Positions 29,303 through 37,067 of a DNA stretch of 64,000 bases are shown here, piece by piece. Numbering within the stretch: position 1 is the first letter of the stretch; each line of letters begins with the position of its first letter. The notes under the pieces were generated by a model. The model did no database searches, was not told where the DNA came from, and worked only from the letters and a program-made list of their open reading frames with translations. This stretch comes from Blastococcus sp. TF02-8. GTDB lineage: Bacteria > Actinomycetota > Actinomycetes > Mycobacteriales > Geodermatophilaceae. The DNA is taken from NCBI RefSeq assembly GCF_003319175.1, contig NZ_QOHK01000003.1:310001-374000 (forward strand), read 5' to 3'. Position numbers and translations under genes: made by a program.

Positions 29303-30037
29303 GGCCCTCCGGCTGCCGACGACGGTGAGCCAGATGCTGACGCCGAAGTAGTAGACGAGGTAGGCCAGGCTCAGCGCTACGACCAGCGGCTGCGGGTCGG
29401 GGTACTGGACCAGCAGGACCGCGTAGGTGACCAGCCAGACGGCGGCCAGCCCCAGGTTGAGGCTGCGCAGCAGCTTGGTGCGCGAGGGGTAGACGTACTT
29501 GACCGGGACGAACACCAGCACGGTCAGGACGGCCAGCGCGATGCCCACCCCGGTCGTGCCGACGTCCAGCACGATCGCGTAGAAGGCGACGACGTTCCAG
29601 TAGCTCGGGAAGCCGAGGAAGTAGTGGTCGTCGGTCTTCGCGTCGACCCGGCAGAACTGGTAGCAGGACGCGAGCAGCGGCAGCGCCGCCAGCACCCAGC
29701 CGAAGGCCCCGCCGGGCAGCCGGTCGGTGGTCCAGAGCAGCACCACCGGCGCGAACACGTAGGTGAGGTAGTCGACGATGTCGTCCATCCGCGCGCCGTC
29801 GAACCAGGGGATGGTCTGCTTCACCCGCGCGCGACGGGCCAGCATGCCGTCGGTGCCGTCGATGAACAGCGTCGCCAGCCCCAGCCAGAGCGCGGTGACC
29901 GCGTCGCCGTCGAGCGCGGCGAGGACGATCAGCAGGGCCAGGACCGACCCGCTCGCGGTGTAGAGGTGCACGGCGGCACCGGCCAGCCGGAGCCGCCGCG
30001 AGAACGTCTCCGCCGGGGGAGCTGCCTGATCCTGCAC
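29273..30037 (-). CDS. pcs: Phosphatidylcholine synthase
   Basis: Pcs condenses choline directly with CDP-diacylglycerol to form phosphatidylcholine. The 254-residue product has about eight predicted helices. It starts the core with VHLYTASGSVLALL. The CDP-alcohol phosphotransferase motif is in the Pcs form: DGTDGMLARR, then FDGARMDDIVDYLTYVF, with the conserved Asp residues. The GFPSYWNVVAFY and VFVPVKYVYPSR segments are also Pcs-like rather than PgsA- or PssA-like. GTG at 30037 is the start. Phosphatidylcholine is a known polar lipid of Geodermatophilaceae, which fits the call. Confidence 0.85.
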   Translation of the reverse strand: MQDQAAPPAETFSRRLRLAGAAVHLYTASGSVLALLIVLAALDGDAVTALWLGLATLFIDGTDGMLARRARVKQTIPWFDGARMDDIVDYLTYVFAPVVLLWTTDRLPGGAFGWVLAALPLLASCYQFCRVDAKTDDHYFLGFPSYWNVVAFYAIVLDVGTTGVGIALAVLTVLVFVPVKYVYPSRTKLLRSLNLGLAAVWLVTYAVLLVQYPDPQPLVVALSLAYLVYYFGVSIWLTVVGSRRASAERVQPAA

Positions 30038-30120
30038 GCGACGAGGCTGCCACACCGGTGCGCCGGGGGTGGGGACGACGGTGGCCGGCGTCGCCCGGAG
30101 GCCCCTCGGGCGGTCTCGGT

Positions 30121-30126
30121 TAGGGT
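30121..30126 (+). promoter_or_regulatory. -10 element of a probable leaderless ddl promoter
   Basis: TAGGGT ends 7 nt before the ddl ATG at 30134. The spacer CGCGGGG is G-rich but too close to be a useful ribosome-binding site if transcription starts at the ATG. Confidence 0.5.
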
Positions 30127-30133
30127 CGCGGGG

Positions 30134-31267
30134 ATGAGCGGACAGGCAGGCAAGGTGCGCGTGGCGGTCGTCTTCGGCGGGCGCAGCGAGGAGCACGCGA
30201 TCTCCTGCGTCTCCGGCGGGGCCGTGATGGCCGCCCTGGACCCGGAGCGCTACGAGGTGGTGCCGGTGGGCATCGCCCGGGACGGGCGCTGGGTCCTGCC
30301 CGAGCCGGGCCAGCCGCTCACCATCAGCGACGGCGTCCTGCCCGAGGTCACCGGGGGGACGGCGGTCTCCCTCGTGGGCGACCCGCAGTCTCGGGGGCTG
30401 GCCGTCCTCGACCCGGGCGCCGCCGTCGGAGCCCTCACCGAGGTCGACGTCGTCTTCCCGGTCCTGCACGGGACCTACGGCGAGGACGGCACCGTCCAGG
30501 GCCTGCTGGAGATGACCGGCCTGCCCTACGTCGGGTCCGGGGTCTTCGCCAGCGCCGCCTCGATGGACAAGGAGTTCACCAAGAAGCTCCTGGCCGCCGC
30601 CGGTCTTCCGCAGGGCGACCACGTGGTGCTCCGCGACGCCTTCGGCGCGGTCTGCCCCGACCCGGCCGTCCTGGACGACGCGGCGCGCGAGCGGCTCGGT
30701 CTGCCGGTCTTCGTCAAGCCCGCCCGCGCCGGCTCCAGCATCGGCATCACCAAGGTCACCGACTGGGCGCAGTTCCCGGCCGCGGTCGCCGCGGCCGCGG
30801 CCGTCGACCCGAAGGTGATCGTCGAGGCGGCGATCCCCGGACGGGAGATCGAGTGCGGGGTCCTCGCCGCGCGCGGGACCGGCCTGCCCGAGGCCAGCCT
30901 CCCCGCCGAGATCCGGCTCCGCCCCGGGGTGGACTGGTACGACTTCGCCGCCAAGTACCTCGACGACGCCGCCGAGTTCGACATCCCGGCCGACCTCACC
31001 CCCGAGCAGGTCGCCGCGGTCCAGGAGACCGCCCGGCGGGCCTACCTGGCCCTGGACTGCGAGGGCCTGGCCCGGGTGGACTTCTTCCTGGCCACCGGTC
31101 CCGACGGGCGCGACCAGCTGGTCATCAACGAGGTCAACACCATGCCCGGTTTCACGCCCATCTCGATGTTCGCCCGCATGTGGGCGGCGAGCGGCGTCGA
31201 CTTCGCCGAGATCGTCGACCGACTGGTCAGCGGCGCCCTCGCCGGCGCCTCCCGGCCGGCACGGTGA
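30134..31267 (+). CDS. ddl: D-alanine--D-alanine ligase
   Basis: An ATP-grasp ligase that makes D-Ala-D-Ala for peptidoglycan. It has 377 residues. VRVAVVFGGRSEEHAISCVSG is the N-terminal signature (~8-28). VFPVLHGTYGEDGTVQGLLE, the ATP-binding FVKPARAGSSIGITKV and the Mg-binding INEVNTMPGFTPISMF are all present. The start is fixed by the leaderless -10 spacing. The stop overlaps the following lipoprotein gene (GTGA). It is adjacent to gpsA in mycobacteria, with two genes inserted here. Confidence 0.95.
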   Translation: MSGQAGKVRVAVVFGGRSEEHAISCVSGGAVMAALDPERYEVVPVGIARDGRWVLPEPGQPLTISDGVLPEVTGGTAVSLVGDPQSRGLAVLDPGAAVGALTEVDVVFPVLHGTYGEDGTVQGLLEMTGLPYVGSGVFASAASMDKEFTKKLLAAAGLPQGDHVVLRDAFGAVCPDPAVLDDAARERLGLPVFVKPARAGSSIGITKVTDWAQFPAAVAAAAAVDPKVIVEAAIPGREIECGVLAARGTGLPEASLPAEIRLRPGVDWYDFAAKYLDDAAEFDIPADLTPEQVAAVQETARRAYLALDCEGLARVDFFLATGPDGRDQLVINEVNTMPGFTPISMFARMWAASGVDFAEIVDRLVSGALAGASRPAR

Positions 31268-31914
31268 CCAGGGGGCGGCCCGCCGCCCTGCTGCCCGTCG
31301 CGCTCGCCGCCGCGCTGACGCTGCCGGCCTGCGGCCAGGTGGTGGACGGCGCGGCCACGGCCGCCCCGGCGTCGGCGCGACCGGTCACCCCCGAGGAGCT
31401 CGGCGCGCTGCTGGTCACCGAGGTGCCCTCGGGACTTCCACGGCTGCCCGACGACGAGGTCACGCCCCCGGCCGGCGCGAAGGCGCTGGAGGACGTCGCC
31501 GGGTACGCCGCCGACCCGGCCCGGGAGCGAGCCGTGCTGGAGGACTACGGGTACCTGCACGGCTGGGAGCGGTTCTGGGGCCACGGGACCGGCCCCATCA
31601 CCGGTGTCTTCGTCGACCAGTTCGAGCGGCGGGACGGAGCCCGGGCCTACGCCGAGGACCTCGCCCGCAACGACGCCGAGCTCTACGGCGGCATGCTGAG
31701 CGAGGACCCGCCCGACCTGCCCGCGAGCTGCCGCGCGCTGACGGTCGAGGACCCCGTCCCGGAGGCGGGGCTGGCCGACCCCGCAGCCTTCGCCTGGTGC
31801 TGGCACGGCGTCTTCAGCGTGGCGGTGACAGCGGTCTCGCCGACCGCCGACGAGGCCCTCGCCGAGGTGCGCGCCGTGATGGGCCGGCAGCTGGCCCAGC
31901 TGCCGCCGCGGTGA
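31264..31914 (+). CDS. Putative lipoprotein of unknown function
   Basis: A 216-residue secreted lipoprotein. A signal peptide (RGRPAALLPVALAAALTL) ends in the lipobox LPAC, with Cys at ~24 for lipidation. The mature part has no recognised catalytic motif. It contains RPVTPEELGALLVTEVPSGL, an aromatic segment YLHGWERFWGHGTG and two Cys residues (SCRAL, AWCWH) that could form a disulfide. The GTG start overlaps the ddl stop. It may act at the cell envelope with Ddl-dependent wall synthesis, but only proximity suggests this. Confidence 0.82.
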   Translation: MTRGRPAALLPVALAAALTLPACGQVVDGAATAAPASARPVTPEELGALLVTEVPSGLPRLPDDEVTPPAGAKALEDVAGYAADPARERAVLEDYGYLHGWERFWGHGTGPITGVFVDQFERRDGARAYAEDLARNDAELYGGMLSEDPPDLPASCRALTVEDPVPEAGLADPAAFAWCWHGVFSVAVTAVSPTADEALAEVRAVMGRQLAQLPPR

Positions 31915-31922
31915 GCGGACGC

Positions 31923-32519
31923 TCAGGGGCCGGGCGAGGGCGCCTGGTAGGGCAGTGCCTCGGCCAGCGGCACGGTCAGCTCGGTGACCGGTGCGCTGTC
32001 GATGCCCGGTGGCAGCCGCACCTCGACGTAGACCGGCCGGTCGACGGCGGTCCACACGGTGGCGTCGGGGTCGGCGGTGTCCACGTACCACTGCACGCCG
32101 TTGATCTGGATCGCGGAGGCGCCCACCGTCCAGCCGGCGGGCCGGGGCACGCCGCAGGTCAGCACGACCGGTGGATCTCCCCAGGCGTAGACGTAGGGGG
32201 TGTCGGACTGCACGCGGCGCGAGGTCTCGCCGGCGAGCTCGAGCGGGAGCTTCCCCATCACCGCCGGGCAGGAGGCCTCGGCCTCCGGGGTCACCGGGGG
32301 GACCTCCAGCGGCAGCACCGGCAGGTCCTCGCGAGAGCCCGGGCCGGCGCCCTCCACCTGCGCGGGGGCGCGGTCGCGGTCCCGGGGGGCGCCCGTGTCG
32401 CCCTCGGTCCCCGCCCCCAGGACGTTGACCAGCACCACGAGCGCGACCACCACCGGCACGGTGATCGCGGTGAAGAGCAGGGCGGCCCGCCGCAGCGGGT
32501 CCGCGGGCCGATCGGTCAG
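31923..32519 (-). CDS. DUF3515 family membrane-anchored protein
   Basis: A DUF3515 protein (Rv2980-like). A single N-terminal membrane helix is followed by an extracellular domain with SCPAVMGKLPLEL, YAWGDPPVVLTCGVPRPAGW, the QINGVQWYVDT segment and RPVYVEVRLPPG. Function is unknown; its place between ddl and thiL is conserved. The first ATG/GTG start in frame is GTG at 32459, which would cut the helix in half. Extending to the CTG at 32519, which overlaps the stop of the upstream gene as CTGA, gives a complete RR-flanked helix and 198 residues. I therefore annotate the CTG start, with moderate certainty. Confidence 0.82.
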   Translation of the reverse strand: MTDRPADPLRRAALLFTAITVPVVVALVVLVNVLGAGTEGDTGAPRDRDRAPAQVEGAGPGSREDLPVLPLEVPPVTPEAEASCPAVMGKLPLELAGETSRRVQSDTPYVYAWGDPPVVLTCGVPRPAGWTVGASAIQINGVQWYVDTADPDATVWTAVDRPVYVEVRLPPGIDSAPVTELTVPLAEALPYQAPSPGP

Positions 32520-32749
32520 ATGTTCACGACCGGGCAGGTGAGGGTGCGGGTGATGCCGTCGACCGACTGCACGCGCGCCACGACCAGGCGGCCCAGCTCG
32601 TCGACGGTGTCGGCCTCGGCGCGCACGATGACGTCGTACGGGCCGGTCACGTCCTCGGCCTTGGTCACCCCGGTGATGCTGCTGATCGTCGAGGCGACCT
32701 GGGCGGCCTTGCCGACTTCGGTCTGGATGAGGATGTAGGCGTGGACCAC
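32516..32749 (-). CDS. Stand-alone Lrp/AsnC ligand-binding (RAM) domain protein
   Basis: A 77-residue protein consisting only of the ferredoxin-like effector domain of Lrp/AsnC regulators: VVHAYILIQTEVGKAAQVA, GPYDVIVRAEADTVDELGRLV and a TLTCPVV end. There is no HTH. Such stand-alone domains form dimers or octamers and bind amino acids; they may modulate full-length regulators. GTG at 32749 is preceded by AAGGA on the minus strand. It is divergent from thiL, with a 92-bp gap. Confidence 0.88.
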   Translation of the reverse strand: MVHAYILIQTEVGKAAQVASTISSITGVTKAEDVTGPYDVIVRAEADTVDELGRLVVARVQSVDGITRTLTCPVVNI

Positions 32750-32841
32750 GGGAGATCCTTCCTCCGGCAACTGTGCCGAGACGTCGTCCCCGCCGGGTGG
32801 CGGACTCGTCGGCAACCTACCGCAGCAGCAGGAGGACACCG

Positions 32842-33882
32842 ATGAGTCGGCCCCGACCGCTCGTTCCCCGCAGTGACCCGGCCGACAGCGTGCGGGTCGT
32901 CGGCGAGTTCGGCGTGATCGCCCGGGTGCTCGCCCGTGCCGGTACCGCGGCGGCCGCCGAGGTCGGTCCCGGCGACGACGCCGCGGTGGTGCGGGCGGCC
33001 GACGGGCGCGTCGTCGTCACCACCGACGTGCTCGTCGAGGGCCGGCACTTCCGGCGGGACTGGTCCTCGGCCGAGGACGTCGGGCACAAGGCGGCCGCCG
33101 CCAGCCTGGCCGACGTCGCGGCGATGGGGGGCACCACCACGGCCCTGGTGGTCGGCCTCGCCTGCCCGCCGGACACGCCCACCAGCTGGCTGGAGGGCCT
33201 GGCCACCGGGTTGGCGGCCGAGTGCGCCCCGCTGGGGGCGGCCGTCGTCGGCGGTGACACCGTCGCCTCCGCGCCGGACAGCGCCGGCATCGTGGTGTCG
33301 GTGACCGCGCTCGGCGACCTCGGCGGCCGGACGCCGGTGCGCCGCTCCGGGGCCCGCCCCGGCCAGGTGGTGGCCCTGGCCGGCCGACTGGGCTGGTCGG
33401 CCGCCGGCCTGGCGGTGCTGCGCCGCGGGTTCACCAGCCCGCACACCGTCGTCGCGGCGCACCGGAGGCCCTCCCCGCCCTACGCGGCCGGTCCGGCGGC
33501 GGCCGACGCCCGCGCCAGCGCGATGTGCGACGTGAGCGACGGTCTGGTGGCCGACGCCGGGCACCTGGCGCGCGACAGCGGCGTGGTGATCGACCTGGAC
33601 CGTTCGGCGCTGGCCCAGGCGTGCCTGGAACCGGTCGGGCCGCTGCAGCAGGTGGGGTCGGCGTTCGGCGTCGACCCGATGGCCTGGGTGCTCAGCGGCG
33701 GCGAGGACCACGCCCTGCTGGCCACCTTCCCGCCGAACGCGGTGCTGCCCTACGGCTGGACGGTCGTGGGGAGCGTCCGGAAGCCCGGCCGGGAGCCCGG
33801 TGTGCGGGTCGACGGCCGGCCGGCCGAGGAGGCGCTGCAGGACGTCGGCGCGGAGAGGGCCGGGCATGTCCACTTCGGCTGA
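32842..33882 (+). CDS. thiL: Thiamine-monophosphate kinase
   Basis: ThiL phosphorylates thiamine phosphate to thiamine diphosphate, the cofactor of IlvB. The 346-residue product is of the PurM/AIR-synthase fold. GPGDDAAVVRAADGRVVVTTD (~42-62) has the Mg-binding Asp pair, and HKAAAASLADVAAMGG, VVGGDTVAS and CDVSDGLVADAGHLA follow. GGAGGA lies 8 bases before ATG 32842. Its 3' end overlaps the GNAT gene by 17 bases. The ung gene that follows thiL in mycobacteria is absent. Confidence 0.94.
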   Translation: MSRPRPLVPRSDPADSVRVVGEFGVIARVLARAGTAAAAEVGPGDDAAVVRAADGRVVVTTDVLVEGRHFRRDWSSAEDVGHKAAAASLADVAAMGGTTTALVVGLACPPDTPTSWLEGLATGLAAECAPLGAAVVGGDTVASAPDSAGIVVSVTALGDLGGRTPVRRSGARPGQVVALAGRLGWSAAGLAVLRRGFTSPHTVVAAHRRPSPPYAAGPAAADARASAMCDVSDGLVADAGHLARDSGVVIDLDRSALAQACLEPVGPLQQVGSAFGVDPMAWVLSGGEDHALLATFPPNAVLPYGWTVVGSVRKPGREPGVRVDGRPAEEALQDVGAERAGHVHFG

Positions 33883-34390
33883 GCGGGTGCTGCGCGACGG
33901 ATCGGTGGTGCGGCTGCGGGCGTTGCCCTACGACGACCCGCTGTCGCAGGAGCTGGTCGAGGCGGTGCAGGAGGAGTACGTCGTTCGCTACGGCGGTCGC
34001 GACGCCGCCCCCGTGGACCCGGCGGAGTTCCTGCCGCCGGAGGGGCTGTTCCTCGTGGCCGAGGTCGACGGCGAACCGGCGGGCTGCGGCGCCTGGCGCG
34101 TCCACCCGCGGGGCGTGGAGATCAAGCGGGTGTACGTGGCCCCGGGGTTCCGCCGTCGGGGGCTCGCCCAGGCCGTCATGGCCGAGCTCGAGACGACGGC
34201 CGCACGGGCCGGGCACCGGACGGTGGTGCTCAACACCGGCGCCAAGCAGCCGGAGGCCGTCCAGCTCTACGGCGAGCTCGGCTATGCCCCGGTGCCCGGG
34301 TACGGCGTGTACGCCGAGGCGCCCGACGCGGTGTTCCTGGGCAAGGATCTCGCCGCATCGACCGACCAGGAGGAGCCATGGGCGTCGTGA
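33866..34390 (+). CDS. GNAT family N-acetyltransferase
   Basis: A 174-residue acetyltransferase. The acetyl-CoA loop motif is RRRGLAQAVMAELE (Q/RxxGxG/A type, ~93-106), preceded by the strand VEIKRVYVAPGF. LNTGAKQPEAVQLYGELGYAPVPGYG is the C-terminal substrate region. The acceptor is unknown; the long N-terminal DGSVVRLRALPYDDPL resembles actinobacterial GNATs that act on small amines. The ATG lies within the thiL end (17-base overlap), and the next gene starts inside its own end, so the three form an operon. Confidence 0.88.
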   Translation: MSTSAERVLRDGSVVRLRALPYDDPLSQELVEAVQEEYVVRYGGRDAAPVDPAEFLPPEGLFLVAEVDGEPAGCGAWRVHPRGVEIKRVYVAPGFRRRGLAQAVMAELETTAARAGHRTVVLNTGAKQPEAVQLYGELGYAPVPGYGVYAEAPDAVFLGKDLAASTDQEEPWAS

Positions 34391-35004
34391 CCGTCTCGGC
34401 GCCGTACGGTGCCGCCGGGGCCGAGATCGCCCCGGCCGTGGCCGAGCGGCTCGGACTGCCCTTCCACGACCGGGCCATCCCCGCGCAGGTCGCCGGGCGG
34501 CTCGGCGTGCCGGTGTCGGAGGCCGAGGCCAACGACGAGACCGTCGTGCGCGGGCTGTGGCGCCTGGTCGCGTCGCTCGGGACCATGCCCGACCCGGTGG
34601 GGGGCGTCGTCCCCGATGTCCCGCTGCCCGACGCCCGGGCGTACCGGGAGCAGACCGAGCGGGTGCTGACCGAGATCGCGGCGGGCGAGGGCGGGGTCGT
34701 CCTCGGACGGGCGGCGGCGCTCGTGCTGCGCGACCGGCCGGACACCCTGCACGTGCGGCTGGACGGGCCTCGGGAGCGACGCCTGGCCGCGGCGGTGGAG
34801 CGGTCCGGCCGGCCCCGGGAGGAGGTCGCCCGGGAGATGGCCGTGGCCGACCGTGGCCGCGAGGCCTACGTGCGGCACTTCTACCGGCGGGACCCGGCCG
34901 AGGCCGGGCTGTACCACCTGGTGGTCGACGCCACGGCTCTGCCGGTGGGGACGGTGGTGGACCTGGTGGTCACGGCCGCGCGGGCGCGCGGCATCGGGCG
35001 CTGA
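34378..35004 (+). CDS. Cytidylate kinase-like family protein
   Basis: A 208-residue protein of the cytidylate-kinase-like family (PF13189 type). The start is VVTVSAPYGAAGAEIAPAVAERLG; the expected P-loop GxxGxGKx is degenerate (YGAAGAEIA, lacking the Lys), as usual in this family. LPFHDRAIPAQVAGRLG and VVLGRAAALVLRDRPDTLHVRL are the other typical blocks. Nucleotide kinase activity is uncertain because of the missing P-loop Lys. AGGAGG precedes ATG 34378 inside the GNAT gene. A perfect terminator follows at 35040-35078. Confidence 0.85.
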   Translation: MGVVTVSAPYGAAGAEIAPAVAERLGLPFHDRAIPAQVAGRLGVPVSEAEANDETVVRGLWRLVASLGTMPDPVGGVVPDVPLPDARAYREQTERVLTEIAAGEGGVVLGRAAALVLRDRPDTLHVRLDGPRERRLAAAVERSGRPREEVAREMAVADRGREAYVRHFYRRDPAEAGLYHLVVDATALPVGTVVDLVVTAARARGIGR

Positions 35005-35039
35005 ACGCCTCCGGCGCCGACGCCGACCTGCCCCGGACG

Positions 35040-35078
35040 CGACGAACCCCGGAGGTCCAGGACCTCCGGGGTTCGTCG
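35040..35078. terminator. Bidirectional terminator with a 39-bp perfect palindrome
   Basis: Nineteen bases starting CGACGAACCCC (35040-35058) and their exact reverse complement (35060-35078) surround a single A. In RNA the stem would be about 17-18 bp with a tiny loop. It separates the thiL operon (+) from rpmB (-), which end on either side, and serves both. A TTCGTT run follows on the plus side. Confidence 0.8.
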
Positions 35079-35098
35079 TTCGTTCGGTGCGGTGCCCG

Positions 35099-35290
35099 CT
35101 AGGCGCGGACGACCTTGCCGGCGCGGATGCACGAGGTGCACGCGTTGATCCGGCGACGGTTGCCGGGGGCGATCAGCGCCCGCACGGACTGGATGTTCGG
35201 GTTCCAACGGCGCGGCGTGCGGCGGTGCGAGTGCGACACCGACATACCGAAACCGGGGCCCTTGCCACACACATCGCACACGGCAGCCAC
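35099..35290 (-). CDS. rpmB: 50S ribosomal protein L28 (zinc-binding type)
   Basis: The 63-residue large-subunit protein begins MAAVCDVCGKGPGFGMSVSHSHR and ends INACTSCIRAGKVVRA. Two CxxC pairs (CDVC, CTSC) form the zinc ribbon of the C+ form. Actinobacteria often carry a second, cysteine-free rpmB under Zur control elsewhere; this is the zinc-replete housekeeping copy. GTG at 35290 is the start. A TAGACT -10 element for it lies on the minus strand at 35367-35362, giving a leader of roughly 65 nt. Confidence 0.95.
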   Translation of the reverse strand: MAAVCDVCGKGPGFGMSVSHSHRRTPRRWNPNIQSVRALIAPGNRRRINACTSCIRAGKVVRA

Positions 35291-35361
35291 GGTGGATCAC
35301 TCCCAGAAGAATCGTTCACAGACGGCGGGGCAAGGCAGCACCCGCATCAAGACCGTCCAGC

Positions 35362-35367
35362 AGTCTA
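35362..35367 (-). promoter_or_regulatory. Probable -10 element of rpmB
   Basis: On the minus strand TAGACT (35367-35362) matches TANNNT. Transcription would begin near 35355, leaving a ~65-nt untranslated leader before the rpmB GTG. No clear -35 is seen. Confidence 0.4.
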
Positions 35368-35462
35368 ACCGCTCCGGCGGAGGAACGTCGCAGCGCCCTC
35401 CGATCGCGCCCTGATCGGACGGTCCGTCGCTCATGATGCCCGATCCCGTCGGCCCGGGTGGG

Positions 35463-35468
35463 TAGCCT
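35463..35468 (+). promoter_or_regulatory. -10 element of a probable leaderless promoter for the FakA-like gene
   Basis: TAGCCT ends 6 nt before the GTG at 35475. The spacer TCCCCC has no ribosome-binding character. Confidence 0.55.
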
Positions 35469-35474
35469 TCCCCC

Positions 35475-37067
35475 GTGCTGCCGGCGCTGGACGAGGCCGC
35501 GGTCGGACAGTGGTGCCGGGCCGCGGTCGAGGCGCTGTCCGGCGCCAGGGCCCGGCTGGACGAGCTGAACGTCTTCCCCGTCCCCGACGGCGACACCGGG
35601 AGCAACCTGCTGCACACCGCGGAAGGGGCCCTGGCGGCTCTCGACGCGGCCGGTCCGGGGGAGCCGACCTGGGCCGTGGTCGCCCGTGGTGCCGTGCTGG
35701 CCGCCCGGGGGAACTCCGGCACGATCCTCGCCCAGCTGCTGCGCGGCCTCGGCGACCAGCTGGCGGGCCAGCCGCCCGCCGACGGCCCGGCGTTCGCCAT
35801 GGCGCTGCAGAAGGCGGCCGAGGGCGCCTACGCGGCGGTGGCCGATCCCGAGGAGGGCACCTTCCTCACGGTCGCCCGCGCGAGCGGGGAGGCCGCCGTC
35901 TCCGCCGTCGACCGGGGCGACGACGGGTTGCCCGACGTCGTCACCGCCGCCGCCGACGGTGCGCGCGCCGCCCTGGAGCGCACGCCCGGCCAGCTCGCCG
36001 CGCTGCGGGACGCCGGCGTGGTCGACGCCGGCGGCGCCGGCCTGTGCCTGGTGCTCGACGCGCTGGTCCGCACGGTCACGGGGGTGGAACCGGTCCGCGC
36101 CGCCCTGGCGCCGCCCACGCACCACCACCGGCACGAGCACGCGCCGCACCAGCCGCCGCCCGGCCCCGGGAGCGAGGTCCAGTACCTGCTCGCCGACACC
36201 GACGAGGCCGCGGTGGAGCGGTTGCAGCGCCGGCTCGCCGAGCTCGGGGACAGCCTCGTCGTCGTGGGGGTGGAGACCCCCACCGGCCGGGAGTGGAACG
36301 TGCACGTGCACGTCTCCGACGTCGGCGCGGCGATCGAGGCAGGCGTGGAGGCCGGCCGGCCGCACCGCATCTCGGTCACCCCGCTCGCCCCCGTCCGCGT
36401 CCCGCACCCGGTGCCCGGGCAGCGCGCCGTGGTCGCGGTGGTGCACAGCGACGGCGTCGCCGAGCTCTTCGCCGCCGAGGGTGTGCGCGTGGTCCGCGCT
36501 GGGCGGACCGTCACCGAGGACGACCTCCTCGACGAGATCGTGGCCTCGGGTGCGGAGGAGGTCGCGGTCCTGCCGAACGACCCCGAGCTCCTCCCCGTGG
36601 CGTCCCGGGCCGCCACCCGCGCCCGCGAGGCGGGCCGGGAGATCGGCGTGGTCCCCACCCGGTCGCCGGTGCAGGGGCTCGCCGCGGTGGCCGTGACCGA
36701 TCCTGAGCGGCGCTTCGGGGACGACGTGATCGCGATGGCCGAGGCCGCGGCCGCCACCCGCTGGGCGGAGGTGACCGTGGCCGACCAGGAGGCGCTCACC
36801 TCGGCCGGCCGCTGCCGACCGGGTGACGTGCTGGGCTCGGCCGAGGGTGATGTCCTGGTGATCGGCGCCGACCCGGTGGACGTGGCGCGGGACCTGCTCG
36901 ACCGGCTGCTGTCCGCCGGCGGCGAGATGGCGACGCTCGTCGTCGGCCCCGACGAGGAGCTCGGTGCCGCGGTCTGCGCGCACCTCTCCGCCGTGCACCC
37001 GACCGTCGAGGTGGTCCGCTACGGCGGCGGCCCCGCCTCGCTCCCGCTGCAGATCGGGGTGGAGTGA
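35475..37067 (+). CDS. DAK2 domain / FakA-like fatty acid kinase family protein
   Basis: A 530-residue protein. The N-terminal DhaL-type kinase domain (~1-200) has ELNVFPVPDGDTGSNLLHTAEGAL with the Mg-binding Asp residues and ARGNSGTILAQLLRG. A His/Pro-rich linker (HHHRHEHAPHQPPPG, ~215-230) follows, then a middle domain and a DegV-like C-terminal part (EVAVLPNDPELLPVA). This is the FakA/YloV architecture; FakA phosphorylates fatty acids delivered by FakB. No fakB is in the window. Adjacency to recG is conserved from Firmicutes to Actinobacteria. The start is leaderless, and the stop overlaps recG (GTGA). Confidence 0.87.
   Translation: MLPALDEAAVGQWCRAAVEALSGARARLDELNVFPVPDGDTGSNLLHTAEGALAALDAAGPGEPTWAVVARGAVLAARGNSGTILAQLLRGLGDQLAGQPPADGPAFAMALQKAAEGAYAAVADPEEGTFLTVARASGEAAVSAVDRGDDGLPDVVTAAADGARAALERTPGQLAALRDAGVVDAGGAGLCLVLDALVRTVTGVEPVRAALAPPTHHHRHEHAPHQPPPGPGSEVQYLLADTDEAAVERLQRRLAELGDSLVVVGVETPTGREWNVHVHVSDVGAAIEAGVEAGRPHRISVTPLAPVRVPHPVPGQRAVVAVVHSDGVAELFAAEGVRVVRAGRTVTEDDLLDEIVASGAEEVAVLPNDPELLPVASRAATRAREAGREIGVVPTRSPVQGLAAVAVTDPERRFGDDVIAMAEAAAATRWAEVTVADQEALTSAGRCRPGDVLGSAEGDVLVIGADPVDVARDLLDRLLSAGGEMATLVVGPDEELGAAVCAHLSAVHPTVEVVRYGGGPASLPLQIGVE

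Noticed and set aside
34378-34460. Authentic cytidylate kinase (cmk)
   Set aside because: The P-loop lacks the GxxGxGKx lysine and the sequence fits the cytidylate-kinase-like family instead.
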